DNA of 64,000 nt from positions 186,001 through 250,000 of the forward strand of contig DATNQM010000022.1 of assembly GCA_036704045.1 (NCBI GenBank), given 5' to 3'. Under the pieces are notes generated by a model. The model had not been told where the DNA came from. It saw only the letters and a program-made list of their open reading frames with translations, and did not search any database. This DNA is from Ancylothrix sp036704045 (lineage in GTDB: Bacteria > Cyanobacteriota > Cyanobacteriia > Cyanobacteriales > Oscillatoriaceae). The position numbers and the translations under genes were made by a program. This document shows positions 15,289-24,199 of this stretch, piece after piece (position 1 is the stretch's first letter; each line of letters begins with the position of its first letter).

Positions 15289-15891
15289 GTGCAAGACCGC
15301 GATTATACCTTAATAATTGATAAAAGTGGCAGTATGTCTACCCCCGATCAACCAGGTGGTAGAAATCGTTGGCAAGCAGCAGAAGAGTCTACACTAGCCG
15401 TAGCGAGAAAATGCGAACAATTTGACCCGGATGGCATTACGCTTTATATTTTTAGTGGGCGTTTTCGCAGATTTGAAAATGTCACTTCTAGCAAAGTTGC
15501 TCAGATTTTCCAAGAAAATGATCCATCAGGAACAACAAATTTAGCTGCTGTTTTGGAAGATGCAACTAATGATTATTTTAAACGCAAAGCTGCTGGCCAA
15601 ACAAAACCTAATGGTGAGACAATTTTAGTTATTACTGATGGCGAACCTGATGATCGTCGTGCTGTAATGAAAGTGATTATTGAAGCGTCTCGAAAAATGG
15701 ATCGAGATGAAGAGTTGGCTATTTCTATGATTCAGGTAGGAAGTGATGCAACGGCTACACGCTTTTTAAAAGCCCTTGATGATGAATTGCAAGGGGCTGG
15801 GGCTAAATTTGATATTGTCGATACCATCACGCTTGATGATATGGAAGGTATGACACTTACAGAAGTTTTGATGAATGCCGTTGCCGACTAA
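15289..15891 (+). CDS. vWA domain protein, copy 2
   Basis: A 200-residue vWA protein very similar to the one at 14076. The start is decided by the ribosome site. GGAGGA at 15277-15282 lies six bases before a GTG at 15289-15291, giving MQDRDYTLIIDKSGSM, which aligns with copy 1. The in-frame ATG at 15271 would place that site inside the gene. All MIDAS residues are kept (DKSGSM, SGTTNL, ITDGEPDD). A good rho-independent terminator follows at 15901. Confidence 0.78.
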   Translation: MQDRDYTLIIDKSGSMSTPDQPGGRNRWQAAEESTLAVARKCEQFDPDGITLYIFSGRFRRFENVTSSKVAQIFQENDPSGTTNLAAVLEDATNDYFKRKAAGQTKPNGETILVITDGEPDDRRAVMKVIIEASRKMDRDEELAISMIQVGSDATATRFLKALDDELQGAGAKFDIVDTITLDDMEGMTLTEVLMNAVAD

Positions 15892-15900
15892 ATTTTATCA

Positions 15901-15929
15901 AACCCGGTTGTTATGATAGCCGGGTTTTT
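15901..15929 (+). terminator. Rho-independent terminator after the vWA cluster
   Basis: AACCCGG (15901-15907) pairs with CCGGGTT (15920-15926), then a T run. It starts nine bases after the stop codon of the second vWA gene and closes the three-gene group. Confidence 0.85.
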
Positions 15930-16264
15930 GATTTTTGAAACGATAGTATTTTCAAAAAAGAAGTAGTTAATTTTTTACTTAATTACACTGTCAAAATTTT
16001 AAAAAATGATATAGATAAAGTATTTTTTTAAAAAATTTTTTAAATATCAAAAATATCAAAGGTAAAAAATAGGTGAAAAATTGTTATTTCTGCGCCAGGG
16101 TAAGTTTAGAGGGTAAGGGAATGAATATTTTTAAATTTGCAAAAAATCGGCAGCAGAACTAGCATTGTTAACTACCAAACAATCCCAGCACAGCCTATGC
16201 TATGGGACGAAAAAAATATCCATACCTTGTACCAATTTATTAACTAGCAGATTAGCATATAAGG
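15930..16264. other. AT-rich spacer upstream of ldpA
   Basis: A gene-free stretch of about 335 bases, extremely AT-rich around 15950-16070 (runs of A and T), that should hold the ldpA promoter. No ORF, tRNA or clear promoter pair was recognised. Confidence 0.4.
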
Positions 16265-17425
16265 GTGAACAACTTTTACTCGCCGTTAAATTCACTGAAA
16301 CAAGGCCACTGGTTCAAGCTCATTTGTGGGGCTAGTTTCCAGCACCTTCCCGCTGTAAGAAATCTGACTTTAGCTTACACTCTGGCTGGAGCAGACTGCA
16401 TCGACGTGGCAGCAGATCCAGCGGTAATAGCGGCTGCAAAAGAAGCCCTCGAAACAGCTAAGCAGTTAACGGAAATGGCAAAAAGTCGGGGGTTTAAACC
16501 AAACCCGCACCCTTGGTTGATGGTTAGCTTAAATGATGGAGAAGATCCCCATTTTCGTAAAGCAGAATTTAATCCTAAGCATTGCCCAGCCGACTGTAAG
16601 CGCCCTTGTGAAAGTATTTGTCCGGCAAGCGCTATAGTTTTTAACCAACGGCAGAATAATTCAGATAAGCTGCCCCCATACTCAGGCGTTTTAGACGAAC
16701 GGTGTTACGGCTGCGGACGGTGTGTGCCTTTGTGTCCCATTGGCCAAATTTCCACCCGTTCCTATGTTTTTAGTCCTAGTGCCCTTGTGCCGGTGGTGTT
16801 TTCGGCACTTCCTGATGCTATCGAAATACATACTCAAATCGGGCGTACAGAAGACTTTCAAAGACTTTGGAACGCTATTAAGCCTTGGGTTGGGCAATTA
16901 AAGCTAATCGCTATAAGCTGTCCTGATGGTGAAGGAATGCTGGATTATTTGCGTTTGTTAAAAGATATTATTGGGCCGTTACCTTGTCCGCTGATTTGGC
17001 AAACTGATGGACGCCCGATGAGTGGGGATATCGGCACCGGCACTACCCGCGCTGCTGTTAAACTCGGTCAAAAAGTCCTTGATGCTGGTTTACCTGGATA
17101 CGTCCAACTGGCAGGCGGTACAAATGCTCATACGGTGGAAAAACTCTACTCTACTGGGTTGCTTAAACACGTTAGCAACAGTGAGCGTTATATTGCCGGT
17201 GTAGCCTACGGCAGTTATGCCAGAGTTTTGCTGGCGCCGATACTCGAAAAACTTGATCAAAGCAACTTTGAAAGTGCAAAACCTTGTCTGGAAAACAGGC
17301 CAGATTTGCTCTGGGAGGCGGTTTCTGATGCAGATTCATTAGTTTCGCAGCTTAAAAGCCCACATCTCAAAATGTTAGGCATCCAGTCACCTTTGGGTGA
17401 GTTTGCTGCCAAAGCTTCTGATTAA
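16265..17425 (+). CDS. ldpA: Circadian clock input iron-sulfur protein LdpA
   Basis: A 386-residue LdpA, known in Synechococcus elongatus to sense redox state and adjust the period of the clock to light. The N-terminus LKQGHWFKLICGASFQHLPA is diagnostic. Eight cysteines in two ferredoxin-like groups can ligate two 4Fe-4S clusters: Cys107, 111, 115, 119 and Cys147, 150, 153, 157 (CYGCGRCVPLCP). The C-terminal half is the LdpA-specific domain. The start is a GTG, and the only purine site (AAGGG) sits directly against it, so initiation may be weak or lie elsewhere. It is 175 bases before the R3H ATPase gene. Confidence 0.88.
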   Translation: MNNFYSPLNSLKQGHWFKLICGASFQHLPAVRNLTLAYTLAGADCIDVAADPAVIAAAKEALETAKQLTEMAKSRGFKPNPHPWLMVSLNDGEDPHFRKAEFNPKHCPADCKRPCESICPASAIVFNQRQNNSDKLPPYSGVLDERCYGCGRCVPLCPIGQISTRSYVFSPSALVPVVFSALPDAIEIHTQIGRTEDFQRLWNAIKPWVGQLKLIAISCPDGEGMLDYLRLLKDIIGPLPCPLIWQTDGRPMSGDIGTGTTRAAVKLGQKVLDAGLPGYVQLAGGTNAHTVEKLYSTGLLKHVSNSERYIAGVAYGSYARVLLAPILEKLDQSNFESAKPCLENRPDLLWEAVSDADSLVSQLKSPHLKMLGIQSPLGEFAAKASD

Positions 17426-17599
17426 AACCAGTAGGCAAACAAAAATTGATGGTTGAGCTTAAAATACCCCTAAAATTTCAGCAAACCCTAAAGGAAAAAA
17501 CCGCCATGATTCAGCCTAAATTTTCATAAACTTTCACTGAATGGTTCCAGACGTTAGTTTCAAATTCTTTACTGCTCTATTTTTAAAGTACCTCCATCT

Positions 17600-19450
17600 A
17601 TGGTAAATCCCAATCGGTTAGTAGCCCCCTCTCAGCAGAGTGACTCCGATAACATGAGCGAAATATCGCAACCTACGGTGGCGTTGGGTGTGATGGAAGA
17701 TGCCGATCATGGAAGAATGCAGGTAACGGATGATCTCAACCAACTGTTAGATATTTTGCCGGAATCAATCCGCCAACCATTACAACAACACCCACAAATT
17801 AGCAGTCTTATTGAAGTTGTGATGGATCTTGGTCGTCTGCCAGAAGCTCGTTTTCTGGCGGGGGCAGAATATCTTTGCGACAAGCCGGTGTCCCACGAAA
17901 ATCTCCAATATACGATTAAACATTTGGGAGAATTTGGTGGCGATAATCGTGCAGGTATTGAGCAAACTTTGCACCGGATCAGTGCTATCCGCAACCGCAA
18001 AAATGAAGTGATTGGGTTAACCTGTCGCGTTGGACGGGCTGTGTTTGGCACGATTAATATGATCCGCGATTTGGTGGAAACGGGCAAGTCAATTTTAATG
18101 CTGGGCCGGCCTGGGGTAGGAAAAACTACTGCTTTGCGTGAAATTGCCCGAATTTTGGCAGATGATTTGCAAAAGCGGGTGGTGATTATTGATACCTCTA
18201 ATGAAATTGCCGGTGATGGCGATATTCCCCACCCAGCTATCGGTCGTTCTCGACGGATGCAGGTTGCTCGTCCAGAGTTACAACACCAGGTGATGATTGA
18301 GGCGGTGGAAAACCATATGCCGGAAGTCATTGTGATTGATGAAATTGGTACCGAGTTGGAAGCTTTGGCGGCTCGGACGATTGCTGAGCGCGGTGTACAG
18401 CTGGTGGGAACGGCGCATGGTAATCAAATTGATAACTTGATTAAAAACCCGACTCTGGCTGATTTGATCGGCGGTATCCAAGCGGTGACGCTTGGTGATG
18501 ATGAGGCGCGCCGCCGGGGTTCGCAAAAAACTGTGCTGGAACGGAAGGCTCCCCCAACGTTTGAAATTGCGGTGGAAATGCAAGAGCGTCAGCGCTGGGT
18601 GGTTCATGAGCAGGTGGCGGAAACGGTGGATACTTTGTTGCGAAACCGGCTGCCTTCTCCACAAATTCGTACTGTATCTAGTTCCGGTAAGGTGACGATT
18701 ACGCGCGAGTTGCCACCGGCCCCGGCTTTTACGGCTAGTCCTCTTGCGGCTGAAGTTCCGACAGGCTGGCGGGCTTCTGGACAAATGGTGCCGGTGAAAA
18801 ACCGAGTGCAAACACGTCGTGAAACTCCCCAATCTCAGTATTTTGAGGAGTTGCTTGATGCTGAATCTTCGGGAAATGCTTATGCACCTCCTTTGCCGGT
18901 CAGTGATGGTCGTGTGGAGCGTTATTTTGGCCCGAATGGTGAGGAGTTACCGATTCATGTTTATCCTTATGCGGTGAGCCGGCATCAGTTGGAGCAGGTG
19001 ATCCAGGTGATGAATTTGCCGGTGGTTTTGACTAAGGATATGGATAGTGCGGATGCGGTTTTGGCTCTGCGCTCTCATGTTAAAAATCACTCGAAGTTAC
19101 GCCATATTTCTAAGGCACGTCAGTTGCCGATTTATACGATTAAATCGAGCAGTATTCCTCAAATTACGCGAGCTTTACGCCGGCTTTTGGAGATGGATGA
19201 TCCTCAAATGCCGGATGAGGCGGAAATGAGTTTGTTTACTGGAACCGGCACTGAGGATGAGATTGAGGCCCTGGAGGAGGCGAGACTTGCAGTGGAGCAA
19301 ATTGTGATTCCTAAAGGGCAGCCGGTGGAGTTGTTACCCCGCTCTGCAAAAGTCCGCAAGATGCAGCATGAGTTGGTAGAACACTATCGGCTTAAGTCTT
19401 CTAGTTTTGGCGATGAACCTAACCGACGCTTGAGGATTTATCCGGCTTAG
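17600..19450 (+). CDS. Ycf45-type AAA ATPase with R3H domain
   Basis: A 616-residue cytosolic ATPase conserved in cyanobacteria. Residues about 50-320 form a SpoIIIAA/Ycf45-like P-loop domain, with Walker A GRPGVGKTTALREIA and Walker B EVIVIDEIGTELEA. A linker of low conservation follows. The C-terminus holds an R3H single-stranded nucleic acid-binding domain (RKMQHELVEHYRLKSSSFGD, then RRLRIYP). The role is probably in RNA or DNA handling; it is not experimentally fixed to my knowledge. The start ATG at 17600 has no good SD, and an ATG 18 codons later is an alternative. A GGAATTGGG hairpin follows the stop. Confidence 0.85.
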   Translation: MVNPNRLVAPSQQSDSDNMSEISQPTVALGVMEDADHGRMQVTDDLNQLLDILPESIRQPLQQHPQISSLIEVVMDLGRLPEARFLAGAEYLCDKPVSHENLQYTIKHLGEFGGDNRAGIEQTLHRISAIRNRKNEVIGLTCRVGRAVFGTINMIRDLVETGKSILMLGRPGVGKTTALREIARILADDLQKRVVIIDTSNEIAGDGDIPHPAIGRSRRMQVARPELQHQVMIEAVENHMPEVIVIDEIGTELEALAARTIAERGVQLVGTAHGNQIDNLIKNPTLADLIGGIQAVTLGDDEARRRGSQKTVLERKAPPTFEIAVEMQERQRWVVHEQVAETVDTLLRNRLPSPQIRTVSSSGKVTITRELPPAPAFTASPLAAEVPTGWRASGQMVPVKNRVQTRRETPQSQYFEELLDAESSGNAYAPPLPVSDGRVERYFGPNGEELPIHVYPYAVSRHQLEQVIQVMNLPVVLTKDMDSADAVLALRSHVKNHSKLRHISKARQLPIYTIKSSSIPQITRALRRLLEMDDPQMPDEAEMSLFTGTGTEDEIEALEEARLAVEQIVIPKGQPVELLPRSAKVRKMQHELVEHYRLKSSSFGDEPNRRLRIYPA

Positions 19451-19462
19451 GCTTGGGATTGG

Positions 19463-19502
19463 GGAATTGGGGATTGCTCAAAAATTAAGGATTCCCAATT
19501 CC
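19463..19502. terminator. Hairpin after the R3H ATPase gene
   Basis: GGAATTGGGGAT (19463-19474) pairs with ATTCCCAATTCC (19491-19502), with one mismatch and a 16-base loop. There is no long T run after it, so it is a weak terminator or an mRNA end stabiliser. Confidence 0.45.
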
Positions 19503-19721
19503 TAATTCCTATTTGCTGAGGTTAATTAACAAAAGTTATGCTCCGATAAAAAATGTGGTTTTGGGTGTCGATAGAGCAAGGTTTGTGTTTAGATGGGGGA
19601 ATTTTTAAGATGGGTTAGGTAAGCTTGTTAATTCGCTTTTAATTTGCTTTCAAATTTGTTATAAGGCTTTATAAATTGAAAAGTTTATAATCAATAATTT
19701 GTGGAGCCATTAGTTTTATTT

Positions 19722-20114
19722 TTATGGCATTGTAAAATCCAAAAATTTATATACTACACTGCGTAATTCTTCCTCATCAAAGGGTTTTGTGAGATATTCT
19801 GTCGCACCGGCTAGTCTTCCTTGCACTTTGTCAAAAAGTTTGTCTTTGGCAGTTAATATGATGATTGGTAGTTGTTGAAACTGTGGTAAAGATCTCACTG
19901 TGCGGCATAGTTCTAAACCGTCGATTCCGGGCATAGTGATATCTAGTAATATGAGTTTTATAGGTTCGTGGTAAATTATAGCTAGGGCATCAATCGCATT
20001 ATCGCTAAGTAAAACCCGGTAATCAGATTCAAGAGTTCGTTTGATGAGTTCTAACATTACAGTGCTGTCATCTACTGCTAAAATTGTTGAGGGTGAATTA
20101 AGAGTGGCAGGCAT
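19722..20114 (-). CDS. CheY-like single-domain response regulator
   Basis: A 130-residue receiver domain with no output domain. The acidic pair is Asp15-Asp16 (AVDDS), the phosphoacceptor is Asp58 (LLDITMPGIDG), and the switch residues are Thr88 and Lys110 (LTAK, LTKPF). It therefore looks fully phosphorylatable. It is divergent from the histidine kinase gene at 20585, with a 470-base shared spacer, which makes that kinase a natural partner (inference). Proteins of this type work in phototaxis or pili systems or as phosphorelay shuttles in cyanobacteria. Confidence 0.88.
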   Translation of the reverse strand: MPATLNSPSTILAVDDSTVMLELIKRTLESDYRVLLSDNAIDALAIIYHEPIKLILLDITMPGIDGLELCRTVRSLPQFQQLPIIILTAKDKLFDKVQGRLAGATEYLTKPFDEEELRSVVYKFLDFTMP

Positions 20115-20584
20115 AGTTTATGAGGGTGGTGATTTTTTTATAAGTATCTTATTAAATAAGAAGTAAAAAGGTTTGGAGTAAAGAAGTCGAGCCAGAGGGT
20201 ATGGATACCTAGGCTATCGGGTTCTGACGAATTTGGTTTCTATAATCCTGACATGAAAATGCTGGCACTTACGGAAAGATAAAAATGGACAAAAAAATAT
20301 GTTAATCACTCCTGAGTGGATAATTACTTTTAATACGGGTGTCGTCGCCTTTTCAAAAAAAAACAAAAATCCTGAAAAATTGATTTTGGCAAGTATTGCC
20401 CCTAAAACCTGAAATCTGAAAAGCTGCAATACCCTTGATGGGGAATAGATAGAAGCAATTGTCAGTCTTGATACTACGCCGTGTAAGGTTGCGGTGGAAA
20501 GGCCGGTGAAAGCACACTGACTATCTAAAATTGGAAAAATTTTATGTTTATTTTTGCGATGTGACGGGTAACCAATAACCGGCC
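20115..20584. other. Divergent spacer between regulator and kinase genes
   Basis: 470 bases with no supported gene. It must hold promoters for both the response regulator and the kinase operon. A short CTTATT-AA-ATAAG dyad lies at 20148-20160, close to the regulator gene. A long minus-strand open frame here has no family features and overlaps the kinase start. Confidence 0.4.
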
Positions 20585-22555
20585 ATGAGTGAGGAAAAAA
20601 AGCATCTGTGGGCTTTAGGTGGGGCTGTAGGGATAGCTCTGGCACAAGGTGGGCCTTTGCCCGAAGTCCTTAAACGCTGCACAAATGCAGTAGTTGAGCA
20701 TTTGGGAGCCACCACTGTCTGCATTTGGACATCTCACAGCCCAAACCAGGCATTAACCGTATCGGCTATTTCTGGCAAGCCAACTGCTCCAGAACACGAA
20801 CTGGGAGAAAATTCAATAGTGAATTTTATTGCGGAAAACCGGCAATCACTCAGTGGGCAGTTACGTTTGGTTAGTGGAAAACTCAAAACTGTGAGCGTTA
20901 AGCAAGTAGAAGGAATTGCAAAGGAGGAGGCTGAGCAGAAAGGGCGGAGTCATCGGGGAATGGGATATTTTAGCGGTTATCCTCTCGTAGTGGAGGAGCG
21001 TTTGGTGGGGGTTTTGGGGCTTTATCATCCTATACCTTTAACGAATGATGCCCGCAATATGCTGGAGTGGGTTGCTAATAGTATTACGATTGCTATAGAT
21101 CGGGCGTGGGCCCATGAAGCTTTGCTGAAACGCCGTGAGGGTTTGTTGTTTCGGTTGGCAAATCAAATCCGCAATTCTTTGGATCTTAATACGATTTTGG
21201 AAACGGCTGTTCACGAAATTCGTAATTTATTGGTAATTGACAGATGTCATTTTTTGTGGTATCTGCCTCATCCAGAAACGCCTAGTTTAATGGTGACTCA
21301 CGAAGCGCGAAATGCGGATCTGCCGAGTTTGTTAAGCGACTGTCCGCCGCAGCACATTGATTTTTTGGCTATGAAAATCCAAAAGTTGGAGGTGATGCGG
21401 GTGGATGATGTGGAAAGAGAGACGACGTTGGATGAAAATACTCACTCGCTGCTGACGAGTTTGGGGATGACTTCTCAGTTATTGTTACCGCTGGAAACTA
21501 GGGCCGGTCAGTTGGGTGCGGTGGTTTGCAGTCATTGCAGCGGGCCTCGGCCTTGGCGTGATAGTGAGGTGGAACTGTTAGAAGCGGTGGTGAATCAGTT
21601 GGCAATTGCTATTGACCAAGCTGAGCTATATGCCCAAACTCATGCGGCTGCTTTGGCGGCGCAAACGCAGGCACAACAGTTAAGTGAGGCTTTGCATAAT
21701 CTGAAGCAAACGCAAGCACAATTGGTGCAGAGTGAAAAAATGTCGTCTTTGGGGCAGATGGTGGCGGGGGTGGCGCATGAAATTAATAATCCGGTAAATT
21801 TTATTTATGGCAATATTACTTATGCTAAGAGCTATATTGCAGATATTTTAAGTGTTTTAAATTTGTATCAAAAATTGTATCCAAAGCCTATTAAAGAACT
21901 GGATGAGCTATTGGAAGAGGTAGATATTGAGTTTATTAATGAAGATTTGCCAAGAATTTTATCTTCGATGGAAATGGGGGCTGATAGGATTCACCAAATT
22001 GTTTTATCTCTTCGCAATTTTTCGCGTTTGGATGAGGCTGATAAAAAGTTTGTGGATATCCATGAGGGGATTGAGAATACGCTGTTAATTTTGCACTCAC
22101 GCTTAAAGTCTAAGGGTAATAATTCGGGAATTGAGGTGATCAAAAAATATGGTGATATTCCTAAAATAGAGTGTTATGCCGGTCAGATGAATCAGGTATT
22201 TATGAATATTCTTTCTAATGCTATTGATACTCTTGAAAATAAGCCGGAACCTCGGATAATTATGATTAATACTGAATTGGTGGATGGGGAGGGACAACCA
22301 CTGGAGACTTTGTTGAAGTCTTACCCAAGACCGGCGAATTTGTGGGTGAAAATTAAGGATAATGGCCCTGGGATGACGGAGGAAGTAAAGAGGCGTTTGT
22401 TTGATCCGTTTTTTACAACAAAGCCGGTGGGAAAAGGTACAGGTTTGGGTTTATCGATTAGCTATCAAATTGTGGTAGAAAAACATGGGGGTAAGTTGCA
22501 ATGTTTTTCGGAAGTTGGCAAAGGTTCGGAATTTTTAATTTCTATTCCTGTTTAA
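20585..22555 (+). CDS. GAF-GAF sensor histidine kinase
   Basis: A 656-residue soluble kinase. The first GAF-like domain covers about 15-170 (ending GYPLVVEERLVGVLGLYHP). A second GAF covers about 190-345 (LLPLETRAGQLGAVVCSHC). A short coiled coil (about 350-385) leads to the dimerisation domain with phospho-His398 in VAHEINNPVNF. The ATPase domain has an N box (MNQVFMNILSNAIDTLEN), DNGPGM, an F box (LFDPFFTTKP) and GKGTGLGLSI. No bilin-binding cysteine was identified and no membrane segment is present. It is the first gene of a group with cheR and cheW, 13 bases before cheR. Confidence 0.88.
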   Translation: MSEEKKHLWALGGAVGIALAQGGPLPEVLKRCTNAVVEHLGATTVCIWTSHSPNQALTVSAISGKPTAPEHELGENSIVNFIAENRQSLSGQLRLVSGKLKTVSVKQVEGIAKEEAEQKGRSHRGMGYFSGYPLVVEERLVGVLGLYHPIPLTNDARNMLEWVANSITIAIDRAWAHEALLKRREGLLFRLANQIRNSLDLNTILETAVHEIRNLLVIDRCHFLWYLPHPETPSLMVTHEARNADLPSLLSDCPPQHIDFLAMKIQKLEVMRVDDVERETTLDENTHSLLTSLGMTSQLLLPLETRAGQLGAVVCSHCSGPRPWRDSEVELLEAVVNQLAIAIDQAELYAQTHAAALAAQTQAQQLSEALHNLKQTQAQLVQSEKMSSLGQMVAGVAHEINNPVNFIYGNITYAKSYIADILSVLNLYQKLYPKPIKELDELLEEVDIEFINEDLPRILSSMEMGADRIHQIVLSLRNFSRLDEADKKFVDIHEGIENTLLILHSRLKSKGNNSGIEVIKKYGDIPKIECYAGQMNQVFMNILSNAIDTLENKPEPRIIMINTELVDGEGQPLETLLKSYPRPANLWVKIKDNGPGMTEEVKRRLFDPFFTTKPVGKGTGLGLSISYQIVVEKHGGKLQCFSEVGKGSEFLISIPV

Positions 22556-22568
22556 TAGGTTAGGTGGA

Positions 22569-24182
22569 ATGAAGCATTCTTTACTTCAAAAATTTATCGA
22601 GTTGATCGGTATCAACACCGGCCTCCATATTAGAGGGCAAGACATGGAAGGTTTGCGTTCTAAAATTGATATGCGAATGAGGGCGTTAAAACTTAGCGAA
22701 CCGGAAAGTTATTACGACTTGCTGGTTGCTGATATAGATGATCAAAGAAAAATTAACTTTTGGGAAAGTGAAAGTGAGTGGAAAGAGTTAACGTTGTTGG
22801 TGACAACGGGGGAGAGTTATTTTTTTCGAGATCGGGGGCAAATGAATCTGCTAGAAACGCAGATTTTGCCAGAATTGATTGAAAAGCAAAAAAATAGCCG
22901 GTTGCTGCGAATTTGGAGTGCTGGTTGTTCTACTGGTGAGGAACCTTACTCACTGGCGATTTTGTTACAAAAGATGATTCCCAATTGGAATGAGTGGCAA
23001 ATTTTTATTTTAGGAACAGATATTAATAAATCTAATATTGAAAAAGCTAAGCGGGGAATCTATAGTGATTGGTCATTTCGGATGGTAGATCCAGCATTGC
23101 AAAACTTGTATTTTGATTGGCACAAAAAGGGATGGAAAATTAAAGAAGATATCCGCTTAATGGTGGATTTTCGGTATGGAAATTTGGTAAAAGATGATTT
23201 TCCTAATCCAGCCAATGATTTGTATGATATAGATTTAATTCTCTGCCGAAATGTCTTTGTATATTTTTCTAAAACAGCTATTCAAGCAGTATTAAATAAA
23301 TTTGAAAATTGTCTTAAAGTTGGAGGATATTTGTTAACTGCTCATGCGGAATTACACGGGCAAATTTTAAATAAAATGCAATCGAGAGTATTTCCTGAGT
23401 CGGTAATTTACCAACGAATAGATACTAATTTAATACTTGTTAATGAAGAATTCAAAAAATCTCCAACTGTTCAAAAATCCAGGGAGGATTTATCCTATGA
23501 GTCTATGGTAGAAAAATCCAGAGAAAGATTGTTGAATAAAGGTGAGAAGCAGATTCAGTATCCTTGGGAAAAATTGACTGCTATTAAGAGTTTAGGAATA
23601 CCTATAGAAATAATTACTACCCCGCCACCTAAAGCCGAATTTTTCTCTTCAACACCTGAAAATTTAGAAAACAATCCTGAAAATCTTTTAAAAGAAGCTC
23701 AAAACTTTTTTATTGTAAAAGCTTATTTTCAAACAATCGAGAAAATTAAAAAAGTTTTGTCTTTGGATCCTCAAAATTTTAAAGCCTATTATTTGATGGC
23801 CCAAGCCCATGCAAATTTAGGAGAGTATCGCCAAGCAAAAGAAGCAACAGAACAAGCCATTTCAATAGATGCTCTTTCAACGGGGCCTTATTATTTATTG
23901 GCCCAGTTAGCAGAAGAGCAAGGTGATATTGAGCAAGCAAAAATGTTTTGGAAAAGAATTATTTATTTAGAACCTTTTTCAATTTTAGCTTATTTAGAAC
24001 TAGCGGCTTTATATGAAAGAGAAAAAGATTGGTTAAGAGCACAAAAAATGAGAACAAATGCACTAAATTTGTTAAAATCTTTACCGTCAGAAAGTCTTTT
24101 AGAAGATGTTAAGCACATGAAAGTAAGTGAACTACAAAAATATGTAGAAGAAATGTTGAAAAAACCAAAAAATGATAACTAA
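22569..24182 (+). CDS. CheR-type methyltransferase with TPR tail
   Basis: A 537-residue protein. Residues 1-70 are the CheR N-terminal helical domain. TTGESYFFRD (79-88) matches the substrate loop. The SAM site is IWSAGCSTGEEPYSLA (115-130), followed by LGTDINKSNIEKAKRG and LCRNVFVYF. A linker is followed by about four TPR-like repeats (about 370-510). CheR uses SAM to methylate glutamates of chemoreceptors; TPR tails usually give protein docking. No receptor gene is near, so the target is unknown. It is translated closely between the kinase and the CheW gene (17-base gap). Confidence 0.88.
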   Translation: MKHSLLQKFIELIGINTGLHIRGQDMEGLRSKIDMRMRALKLSEPESYYDLLVADIDDQRKINFWESESEWKELTLLVTTGESYFFRDRGQMNLLETQILPELIEKQKNSRLLRIWSAGCSTGEEPYSLAILLQKMIPNWNEWQIFILGTDINKSNIEKAKRGIYSDWSFRMVDPALQNLYFDWHKKGWKIKEDIRLMVDFRYGNLVKDDFPNPANDLYDIDLILCRNVFVYFSKTAIQAVLNKFENCLKVGGYLLTAHAELHGQILNKMQSRVFPESVIYQRIDTNLILVNEEFKKSPTVQKSREDLSYESMVEKSRERLLNKGEKQIQYPWEKLTAIKSLGIPIEIITTPPPKAEFFSSTPENLENNPENLLKEAQNFFIVKAYFQTIEKIKKVLSLDPQNFKAYYLMAQAHANLGEYRQAKEATEQAISIDALSTGPYYLLAQLAEEQGDIEQAKMFWKRIIYLEPFSILAYLELAALYEREKDWLRAQKMRTNALNLLKSLPSESLLEDVKHMKVSELQKYVEEMLKKPKNDN

Positions 24183-24199
24183 AAACTTTAACAAATACC

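Noticed and set aside
10335..15891. vMAP-like ATPase and vWA proteins as one vWA-MoxR conflict system
   Set aside because: No MoxR ATPase, opposite strands, and ndhN lies between; too weak to claim beyond a note.
17707..18832. Two long minus-strand frames opposite the R3H ATPase gene
   Set aside because: Antisense shadows caused by codon bias of a well-supported gene; no motifs.
20214..20645. Minus-strand open frame of 143 codons between the response regulator and the kinase gene
   Set aside because: No family motif, composition unlike a folded protein, no ribosome site, and it overlaps the kinase start by about 60 bases.
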